A stretch of 15,480 nt of DNA from assembly GCA_015143735.1 (NCBI GenBank), contig VKHC01000203.1:1-15480 (forward strand), given 5' to 3'. Shown here one piece after another: positions 8,776-15,480 of the stretch. This DNA is from Synura sp. LO234KE. Its lineage: Eukaryota > Sar > Synurophyceae > Synurales > Mallomonadaceae. The translations under genes and the position numbers were made by a program. The notes under the pieces are model-generated. The model had not been told where the DNA came from. It was given only the letters and a program-made list of their open reading frames with translations, and searched no databases. The first letter of the stretch is position 1. Every line of letters begins with the position of its first letter.

Positions 8776-8995
8776 GTTTCTGTAAAAAAAATAAAGTGGA
8801 CCTAGAGTTCCGTGTTATGTGTTGTCTCTCAATCGATGGAAATAGAGTATATTGACAACTTCGCTTTGATGTGACACGAAGTTGGTATGGCTGACATTCA
8901 TATCAAAGATATTGGGTTGAAGGTAAACCAGAACATCGTGATTGTCTCGTTATGTTTAACCCAGTGCTATTTAGCTCCTTAATAAGTCACCCAAA

Positions 8996-10070
8996 ATGGA
9001 CAGAAAGCCTGTAATAAATGATGAACTACTTAACCTGCTCATCAAGCACAAGGTCATGAAGGAACGTTTCCTTCGTGTATTAAGAAGCAAAAGAAATGGG
9101 ATGTTGAAGCAGATTAAACAGCTTAATGATTCGCTGTAAGCAATGATAACTGGCATGCTACTGGAGCGGAAGAGAGCGTTATCCACCAGCGTTAGCTCGT
9201 CTGAGAATGCAATTATGCTGATATTCCTTGCTTATGGGCACAGCAGCCCAACTCTGCGCACATAGGAGTCAGTGCAAGCTTGCAAATTTCTAACTATCGT
9301 AGAAGTAATTGCACTGCGGTTGAATATTTGGTTATGCACCTATGAGATCGACAAACCCTTTTTATGATACGCGTTCTTTTCACCAATGCTGGGACTTGTC
9401 ACGCCACTTATATAATGTAGTTCATGATTGGACTACTAATAAATGCTCAACCTAATTGATTAAGGGTTCCGTTGGAGCACTAATTCAACCCTTGATCAAG
9501 AAAGGATCATTTAATACTAGGCCTAACGTTAACTACGTCAATATATGCTAGGATGAATGTTTCGTACCCAAGTTTCTCTCTAACACCAGTAAAGATTTTT
9601 AGGTGTTTCTCACTCATCCTACAAGTTAACAAGGCGTGGGCATGAAGCATTTCTTCTAATATGTTTTCACGAAGTTGCGAGAGGGGTGATTCCCGGGAGA
9701 GTACCTTTTGACTGGGATTGACTGAAAGGTAATTTAAAGAAAATCCTGCCCATTGTCGAGAAGTCCAGAAGAAGCTCCAGGAGAATTAAAATATGATCAA
9801 GTTCCTCTGTCTAGAGAGGAGCCTTTACTTCGCGCAATGATGTCTTACAATCTTCCTCTCCTTGCAATCTGGCGAGAGACAACACTACTGGTCAATTCAG
9901 TTCCGGAGTTCCCACGGAATGTGTAGGAACAAGAGGCCTAGGCTACATGGATTATCTACAAAATAAAATTTTAAGCTACAAATGGATTATCTACAGATGG
10001 ATTTTGGTGCACCGATGAAGCAGTGATTGAGTCAGATGATGATGCTGATCGCGAGTATGAATGAGAAGGC
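8996..10070 (+). pseudogene. decayed copy of element gene ORF2
   Basis: From ATG 8996 one frame reads through a basic, helix-rich stretch (LLNLLIKHKVMKERFLRVLR), a stop at 9137, more coding, a stop at 9263, and then CKFLTIVEVIALRLNIW at about 9281-9331. That last piece matches KFQTIVEAIALQLNMW in the gene at the right edge. Further on, VIPGRVPFDWD, LKGNLKKILPIVEKS and ERSLYFAQ (about 9685-9840) match the same gene, with stops and frameshifts, and DNA similarity continues to about 10070. The intron sequence is also conserved, so the copy arose by DNA duplication, not through RNA. A direct repeat of GGATTATCTACA (9950 and 9985) sits in a copy-specific insertion. Confidence 0.72.
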
Positions 10071-10139
10071 ATAGTAGTAGTAGAGATGTAAGCTAATGAA
10101 AGTAATATCATAAATGGTAATTATTTGAGCAAATATATT

Positions 10140-10489
10140 GCCTTGCTATAGCTGGACCATCTATATTTGGTCCAAGAAGTAAAGTCGTCCAATTAAAGTC
10201 GTCCTGTGAAGTCTACCCATTCACACCTTATCCAGCAGAGTCTACCACCTTATATAGAGTCGTCTACGCACCTCGCTAAATCCCCTATATAAGGTTTCCT
10301 TATGGTAATGTGCTCCTTCAGCTATAGGGACCAGCTAGTATGCGTAGCTAAATTGTTCTTCCACAATATGATAGATATCCGTACAAGTTCGACCACATTG
10401 GATGGTGACTACTGCTATAATGGTGCTTTTACCATCTAAAGTCCATATAAAGTTCACCAGCTATAGCGGGTAATATTTTTTCCTCTGAT
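10140..10489 (-). repeat. right terminal repeat of copy B-C (copy C)
   Basis: Read on the minus strand, it matches 14468-14770: the tip, CTATAGCTGGTGAACTTTA after it, GACGACTTTA-type words, and the inner end GGTCCAGCTATAGCAAGG. The tip itself matches that of copy A on the same strand (...TTTTTTCCTCTGATG against ...TTTTTATCCACTGATG). Similarity to copy D continues inward into the ORF2 3' region. Confidence 0.65.
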
Positions 10490-10743
10490 GCACCTCCTCC
10501 CTATATTAAAATTAATTGATGAAGCAACCAAGCGGCCTCTCAACTGAGAGGACGAGACTACGTTGTTGCACCGCTGCCTAGTATCAGCTAGTATTACTAC
10601 CGGAAGACGAAACAAATCGGCTCGACAAGAAGAATTTAAATCACGGTAAGACCAAGACCCTCTCGGATTTGTTTGGCACACCAGCAAAAATCATTCTAGA
10701 AGAATGTGTTCCAGAGGAAATGGACGAAATTCAGGAAAGCTAG
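10490..10743 (+). pseudogene. 3' remnant of a host gene cut at the transposon edge
   Basis: Protein-like sequence starts immediately at the element edge (an ATG at 10488, then HLLPILKLIDEATKRPLN). It continues after a TGA as SASITTGRRNKSARQEEFKSR in the same frame, and after a one-base shift ends as KTLSDLFGTPAKIILEE through to TAG at 10741-10743. Without the stop and the shift it would be one continuous C-terminal piece. It could instead be two exons of a small gene, using an acceptor-like TAG near 10582. The family is unrecognised. It converges on the ankyrin-SAM gene 208 bases downstream, with a poly-A-like tract at 10751-10768. Confidence 0.45.
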
Positions 10744-10951
10744 CCGGGCTAAAAAAAAACAAAAAACAAGTTAAAATTTCTTCTATCATCGTTCACCAAT
10801 CGCAAGAGAAGAATTATTTTTAATATAAAATCTGGTATAGGCATCACATTCGCTAAATACAAAGCAGTCTAACAACTTAGTAAACGTGAAACCGCACCTT
10901 TCGCTTGCACCACCAACAACAACCATATTTGACCTCTATCCTTCCTCAAAC

Positions 10952-12222
10952 TTAACTTTCTTCTTCACTCTCCTCACTGTCCTCTTCATCGATGTCCTCT
11001 TCTTCATCGCTCTCATTGTCAATAGAATAGAATCGATCGAGGTGATAGAGCTGCAACAGTTTTCTCCGCAATCCAAGCTTCTCCACAGGTATGCCCACGC
11101 AATCTAGATCGACCTCTGACAGCCCGTGGCGGGAAATGAACTCAAGGTCATAACCAGCGTTTAGAAATCCATTGAGATATACACCAGCTTCCAGATGATA
11201 CAGCCATTTTTTGAACGTTGGCATGTTTTTGTCTGTATGAAATGTTCGCAATAACCGTAGCGCGGAAAATAAAGACAAGAAAAATAATATAACTATGAGA
11301 GGTTGGCAATAGAGATTCAGGGTGCCAATCAACATGCACTACGTAAAAGAGAGAATAACCGGATTCTCTGGAGCTGAAAGAAGCTAGTAAATCTGCAACA
11401 GTTCCACGATTCAGAGCTCGCGCTATGTCAACTGGGGCACTTCCGTTCTGAGGATAAGCAAAGAAATCGCTTGTTAAGAGATACTCTTTTACAGGCTACC
11501 GCAACTACTCAGTAATTAAATTAAGCAAGTTTATTCCAAGTGTTCCTGCTTGCCTTCGACATGATCAAAACGGAAGCTCCAGCCTGTACAAGTATGTTAA
11601 CTATTTCGTCGCTCCCATTTCGTGCCGCGTAATGTAAGGCAGTGAAGCCGTACTGAAATGTATTGGTAATTTAATTTAAAAAAATAATTCATTTGATTGC
11701 AAATCTGGAGACCTGATCTTGTTTATTTATGTCACAGTAAGGTATTAGAGTTTTCACAGCATCCGCGTGATTGAAGTAAGTTGCAATATGAAGAGGAGAT
11801 AGCTGAGGTGTCACAATATCCTGCAGCCATAACTAAAATTAGTAAAATTAACAATACTGTTCATGAAATCGTGGTACCTCAATCGCTGTCAATTTTGCAT
11901 TAGCACCTTCCTTCAGAAGAAACGAAATCAAATTTGAGTCTCCGTAGGAGCTTGCCAATTGAACTGGATTCCAGTCATCCTTAAAATCACATCGTCATTG
12001 GCTTCCCAAAATCTAAATAGAAAACGCACCAATGGAAACTGAGAATTTGAGTGTCCATTTTCTTTATGCCACTTCAAAATTAAACGGCGGACTCTCTCTG
12101 AACCATCCTGCACACCATAACTTAATTAAAATTGACCGCCAATAATTATATCTTTGATTTCATACACGATGTCGCGTCGAATTGTATGATGGCAAGCTCG
12201 GAGTAACTGGAGAATTCTTCAT
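10952..12222 (-). CDS. ankyrin-repeat and SAM-domain protein, 7 exons
   Basis: It is probably a scaffold or adaptor: ankyrin repeats bind partners, and the SAM domain forms homo- or hetero-oligomers. Exons: 12222-12166, 12107-12030, 11979-11878, 11832-11713, 11652-11554, 11447-11294 (or ending 11360) and 11232-10952. The first five junctions are phase 0 and the last is phase 1. This gives 296 residues with the longer sixth exon. Ankyrin units are visible at about 46-79 (NPVQLASSYGDSNLISFLL), 84-119 (SPLHIATYFNHADAV) and 120-152 (GFTALHYAARNGSDEIV), with a degenerate one at 153-180. The SAM domain spans about 208-268, including GYDLEFISRHGL and LGLRRKLL. It ends with an acidic tail rich in E, D and S. 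Intron 5 (11448-11553) uses a GC donor, AAG|GCAAGC. The last donor and the exon 4 acceptor (11832 or 11820) are uncertain. No specific ortholog is claimed. Confidence 0.8.
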
Positions 12223-12280
12223 GATTATTGATTATTTCTAATTTGAGCTGCAAATAAAGAAATAACTTGATTTAGATTAA
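12223..12280. promoter_or_regulatory. 58-base divergent intergenic region
   Basis: It separates the start codons of the ankyrin-SAM gene (12222, minus) and NUFIP1 (12281, plus). It is AT-rich. On the minus strand an acceptor-like TTCTTTATTTGCAG ends at 12248, so the ankyrin gene could have a 5' untranslated exon reaching into NUFIP1. A compact shared promoter is inferred. Confidence 0.45.
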
Positions 12281-14017
12281 ATGAATCCGAACGTCGCGGC
12301 GTTTGAAATGATAGTGAAGATGAGGAGAGAGAGCTATCCTCCAATCATTTTAAATAATAATTATGGAAATGCGCTGCCTGCACCAATCCAAACAACTCCA
12401 ATTCATGCGCGCCAATACGATTCCCAGTCGCATTTACAATACTCAATCCATCCAAATTACCACAATAACCTTTTTGGTATTGGTGGCTATTACAATGGAG
12501 CAGTTCCTGCCCGTCCACCACCTCCAACCGTACTACGACCTCCTTTCCCTCCGTCAATACGATCAAGTCCAAATATTTATAGTTCAGCAACCGATCAAAC
12601 TAGACAATTTAGAGTATTGGCAGCTCGGCCCCCTCGTGCTTCTGGAATTATGCCATATCAATTAGGGCCTTATTCGAAGCAAAGTGGCTCTAGTTCCCTA
12701 TCCAATAATCCCTCATTAAACCAAACGCAGTATTTGAAGAAAAATGGGTCCTTTCAAAATAAAAATAAGGTAGTGAAGGGTATACAGCCAGAATCTTTCA
12801 TCCAGGCAGACGGGACCAAAAGTTACTTTTGCGAGTGCTGTGAGAAAGAATTCCCCAATCAAGGGCAATTTAGCGCCCACGTCTCGACACATGAAAAATG
12901 TAGATTTCCCGATTGCAAATTTTCTGCGTCGAAAAGGGTGGTGACTGCTCACTATGATAGCACTCATGGACAGTTTAGTGGATCTGGTTACAAACTAATT
13001 GAAGTAGAAGGGCTTAAATTCAGGGTACTTATGGGCACTTCCCCTAAGGAAGTGGAGGAGTGGAGGATGGAAAGGCGGAAGAGGTTTCCAACTCGTGCAA
13101 ACATAGAGAAAAAGGAGGGCGCTCGTGAATGTGTTCAAGAAGCAGGTGGAGTTGTATCGAAGAAGGAAATGTTGAAAGGAAGAAAGAGAAAAATGCCCGA
13201 AAACGGAAACTCATCTACAGAATATTATAAGCCCTATGCACAAAGAAAGGTATCACGCTCTTTTCACGGGGTCGACAATATGAAGAATGAGAACGCTATA
13301 AATGCGAGTCCGGATTACACGAGAACATCAACTTGTGTTCACGATGGGATTGTGCAGTCTGCTAACGCATCCCCAACGACTCAATCAGAAGCTCCATTGC
13401 TTGTCAACGAAGATGAAACGGTTGTGAAGAAGGCTGACGGTGCTGAACCAAGTCCCTGTCCGTCGGTGGGATCGGGAGGAGGGAGAGGAGTATCAGAACT
13501 CTGTAAGTACTTCATCCAAGGCGTGTGCTACAAGGGCGCCGAGTGTCGATTTGCTCACGATAAAGATAAGCGAGCGGAAACAAGGAGAGAGAAGCAGAAG
13601 CTGCGGCGTAAGCGGGCGCGAGAAGGGAATACGACCCACCCCACCTCCAGGACTTCGACTGGGGGGGAGGGCATTGGGGCGAGGTCGTACTTGGAGGTGG
13701 AGGCGGAGCACGAGCGCGAGGAAGAGGAAAGGCGGACGAAAGCCATGCGCAACAACAAGCGCGGGCTGTACTTGCCCCCGCCGCTGGAGAGCGGAAAGGG
13801 CCGCGGGTCCTTGCTGCGGCGGTTGGTAGAAGACGAAGTGCAGGCGGAGGAGAGCCTCGTGCTACAGTGCCTGCGATTCTTCGTCCAGTCGCACTTCTTT
13901 GATAAAGCCTTGGAAAGCGAAAGAGATAGAGTGGATCCTAGTGGAGATAGCCCTGCTATCGTAGCGGGACCTAGTGGAGATAGTGGGATAGTGGAGATAG
14001 GGATCGGTGTCAATTAG
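12281..14017 (+). CDS. NUFIP1: NUFIP1-type snoRNP assembly factor with two C2H2 fingers and a CCCH finger
   Basis: NUFIP1 (Rsa1 in yeast) is a nuclear platform that joins the R2TP chaperone to SNU13/15.5K during box C/D snoRNP assembly. This is a single uninterrupted exon of 578 residues. A Pro/Tyr/Asn-rich N-terminus comes first. Then C2H2 finger 1: C184-x2-C187, H200-x3-H204. Finger 2: C207-x4-C212, H224-x4-H229. The conserved NUFIP block follows at 245-276 (PKEVEEWRMERRKRFPT, then ANIE), the likely SNU13-binding segment. A CCCH finger is C408-x7-C416-x5-C422-x3-H426. A basic, charged linker leads to a C-terminal block at about 509-545 (SLLRRLVEDEV, LVLQCLRFFVQ) that resembles fungal-type members. 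From about 13440 the G+C rises sharply. The extreme C-terminus has a short repeated GPSGDS-like motif encoded by GTGGAGATAG repeats. The start is the first ATG. M10 or M14 would also keep all domains. Confidence 0.9.
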   Translation: MNPNVAAFEMIVKMRRESYPPIILNNNYGNALPAPIQTTPIHARQYDSQSHLQYSIHPNYHNNLFGIGGYYNGAVPARPPPPTVLRPPFPPSIRSSPNIYSSATDQTRQFRVLAARPPRASGIMPYQLGPYSKQSGSSSLSNNPSLNQTQYLKKNGSFQNKNKVVKGIQPESFIQADGTKSYFCECCEKEFPNQGQFSAHVSTHEKCRFPDCKFSASKRVVTAHYDSTHGQFSGSGYKLIEVEGLKFRVLMGTSPKEVEEWRMERRKRFPTRANIEKKEGARECVQEAGGVVSKKEMLKGRKRKMPENGNSSTEYYKPYAQRKVSRSFHGVDNMKNENAINASPDYTRTSTCVHDGIVQSANASPTTQSEAPLLVNEDETVVKKADGAEPSPCPSVGSGGGRGVSELCKYFIQGVCYKGAECRFAHDKDKRAETRREKQKLRRKRAREGNTTHPTSRTSTGGEGIGARSYLEVEAEHEREEEERRTKAMRNNKRGLYLPPPLESGKGRGSLLRRLVEDEVQAEESLVLQCLRFFVQSHFFDKALESERDRVDPSGDSPAIVAGPSGDSGIVEIGIGVN

Positions 14018-14467
14018 GCCAACCCTATGAAAATGTCGCGAAGTGTCTTCATGACGAGCTCCTCGTGCAAATCGAAGGGCATGAAAACTATTGAAGATAG
14101 TTCGAGGCCACCTCAAAGATATCTGACGAAAATGAATGATTCTTGCGCTGAACTTAGGTCATATGAGGCGGAAATATAAATATTGGATTATAGTTATTTA
14201 AGGCGTATCCTCCGCAACATTTCATCAGCATCATTCATCTAGGTACTATAAAAATATAGTGCACTCCTTTCCAAGCTTTTGTGCGTCACCAAGTTACTAT
14301 TTTGACTGCGGGGGTGTTAAAGTAGTAATATCTATAGGGCATGACCCATGTAAGGGGGGGGGGTCATTTTTCTTGCTGGTCCTCGCTCCTCGCCTCCAGG
14401 ATTGTTTTTTAAATTTACAACTTGTCTGTTGCAAACGAGGAGAGAGAGGAGTGGATAGCAGTGGTAT
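14018..14467. other. intergenic region downstream of NUFIP1
   Basis: No gene seen. A run of ten G residues occurs at about 14355-14364. Short frames here have no coding character. It ends at the tip of the next large element. Confidence 0.5.
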
Positions 14468-14770
14468 ATCAATGGATAAAATCTGTACCGACTATAGCTG
14501 GTCGACTTTAGATGGACTTTAAAGTCGACTTAAAATGGTTGACTATATCCTGGGAGGATTTATTGGACCTATATTTGGGCTTTAGATGGAAGACTTTGTA
14601 TGGGAGACTTTAGGTGGTCGACTTTACATGGGAGACTTTGGGTGGTCGACTTTGCATGGGGGACTCTCAATGGTCGACTTTACATGGGTGACTTTATATG
14701 GACGACTTTACTAGGTAGACTTTACATGGACCCTATAGCTGGTCCAACTATAGCACGGCATTTTGTTCGT
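14468..14770 (+). repeat. right-type terminal repeat (copy D) with GACTTTA tandem words
   Basis: It begins with the element tip and CCGACTATAGCTGGTCG. Between about 14588 and 14730 the word GACTTT, with small variants, recurs every 14-18 bases in the pattern GGTCGACTTTACATGG or GGGAGACTTTGGGTGG. It closes with CTATAGCTGGTCCAACTATAGCACGG. Its match to copy C on the opposite strand extends past both ends of the tandem part. Confidence 0.75.
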
Positions 14771-14808
14771 TTAAATTATTACTTATATTATAAGATATCA
14801 CACAGATC

Positions 14809-15480
14809 TCATTTCAGTACGTTCTCTACCTTCTCATTATTACCGTGATCATCTGCCTCATTCACTGCTTCTATGGAGCCAAATGGTGATGCCCTTACTC
14901 CTACGCGTTCCATGGAAACTCCGGAAGTGAATCGACCAGTAGTACCGTCTCGTGAACGCTTGCAAAAGTGAAGGTGGCTAAAACCCCATTGCGCGAAATA
15001 AATGCTCCTTTCTCGACGGAGGAACTTGATCATATCTTGGTCCGCTGCGAGCTTCTTTGTGGACTTCTCGACAAAGGGGAGGATATTCTTCATATAGCCT
15101 TTTAGTCGGTCCCAGTCGAATGGTACCTTTCCGGGAACCACTCCTTCCGCAACTACATGAACACAAGCTAAAAAAAAGTTTCGTTCCCAGATCTTGTCAA
15201 CTTACAGAATGAATTCTTCAGGTCGGAAAGACCTGAAAACATGACTATTGTTAGGGAGAGACATGTAAACGAAACTTTTATTTGAGCGTGTCCTCTTTAT
15301 GAAGTTAGTGATAGGTCTGCTATTTAATGATCACCAAGGACTGAGTTATAGGGTTCTTATCGACAATCCCTAGGTAGTTGACCTGTCATTAGCTACAATA
15401 AAAAACACTTACCATCATCGGGGGTGTAGACCCACATATTCAGCTGCAGTGCTATTGCCTCCACAATGGTCTGGAACTTG
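14809..15480 (-). CDS. element gene ORF2, 3' portion, at least 3 exons, family unknown (partial)
   Basis: Reading leftward, the exons are 15480-15413 (open at the window edge), 15232-15206 and 15152-14809. The introns are 15412-15233 (GTAAGT, 180 bases) and 15205-15153 (GTAAGT, 53 bases). The phases agree: 1, then 1. An acceptor at 15168 is also in frame but leaves a 38-base intron. The encoded end includes KFQTIVEAIALQLNMWVY, then VVPGKVPFDWDRLKGYM, LPFVEKSTKKLAADQDMI and RRERSIYFAQWGFSHLHF, followed by a polar, acidic tail to TGA. No stop or shift is seen, unlike the copy at 8996-10070. The exon junctions are supported by the frame and by that second copy. I recognise no transposase, helicase or nuclease motif. 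It lies about 40 bases inside the terminal repeat, so it is probably an element protein. Confidence 0.62.

Larger units (their letters stand above)
5438..10489 (+). mobile_element. decayed 5 kb transposon with long terminal inverted repeats (copy B-C)
   Basis: Both outer edges carry related tips in inverted orientation: ATCAAAAGTGCATAAAAA at the left and, read inward on the minus strand, ATCAGAGGAAAAAATATT at the right. Behind each tip lie 350-430 bases dense in CTATAGCTGG, GGTACC and GACTTTA-type words. Inside are a decayed ORF1-like gene (5943-6740), a 30-base tandem repeat, an inverted duplication (7123-7987), coding debris (8116-8775) and a decayed ORF2 (8996-10070), mostly on the plus strand. 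The same gene order, with ORF2 ending just inside the right terminus, is seen in the second element at 14468 onward. No clean target-site duplication was found. No known superfamily is recognised. Confidence 0.6.
14468..15480 (-). mobile_element. second copy of the large TIR element, inverted, runs off the right edge (copy D)
   Basis: The tip ATCAATGGATAAAATCTG at 14468 faces left. Behind it are the CTATAGCTGG and GACTTTA-type words of the right-hand terminal repeat, then the 3' end of ORF2 on the minus strand. This is the mirror image of 10489 down to 8996, and DNA similarity is continuous across the terminal repeat, the spacer and the gene. The element body and its other end lie outside the window. 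Confidence 0.65.

Noticed and set aside
13493-14013. Several minus-strand and alternative plus-strand frames over NUFIP1
   Set aside because: They are shadows of the GC-rich 3' end of NUFIP1, which carries clear zinc-finger and family motifs.
1-15480. tRNA, rRNA or other structured RNA genes
   Set aside because: I looked for conserved tRNA B-box words and rRNA-like stretches by eye and saw none. A covariance-model search would be needed to exclude small RNAs.

Overview
The window is eukaryotic nuclear DNA. Three genes are broken by short introns (about 45-127 bases, one of 276), the proteins are eukaryote-specific (PEX2, an R3HCC1-like protein, NUFIP1, an ankyrin-SAM protein), and there is no bacterial gene layout. 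The NUFIP protein carries a CCCH finger and a C-terminal block that I associate with fungal-type members. A fungus or another microbial eukaryote with peroxisomes is plausible, but the species cannot be fixed from this sequence.

Layout: two islands of host genes lie between pieces of transposable elements. Positions 1-312 are one end of a large element that continues to the left. Positions 313-5437 are host DNA: a 1.7 kb element with terminal inverted repeats (513-2192), then a head-to-head pair, PEX2 (minus, 2549-4073) and an R3HCC1-like gene (plus, 4085-4793), with only 11 bases between their start codons. Positions 5438-10489 are a decayed element of about 5 kb with long terminal inverted repeats. 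It contains a decayed ORF1-like coding stretch, an inverted duplication, further coding debris and a decayed ORF2. Positions 10490-14467 are host DNA again: a coding remnant that abuts the element end, then a second head-to-head pair, an ankyrin-SAM gene (minus, 10952-12222) and NUFIP1 (plus, 12281-14017), 58 bases apart. From 14468 a second copy of the large element enters in the opposite orientation, with a better preserved ORF2 that runs off the right edge.

The most novel feature is the large element family. Four ends are visible. Each has a tip resembling ATCAGTGGATAAAAATCC, an interior rich in the palindrome CCAGCTATAGCTGG and in GACTTTA-type words, and the polarity expected of termini. 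The same two-exon-junction gene (ORF2) ends a short distance inside the right-hand terminus in both elements. I do not recognise ORF1 or ORF2 as any known transposase.

The host genes do not form a pathway. PEX2 is a peroxisomal import ubiquitin ligase, NUFIP1 assembles box C/D snoRNPs, and the other two are a predicted RNA-binding protein and a scaffold-type protein. Their shared feature is extremely tight divergent packing.
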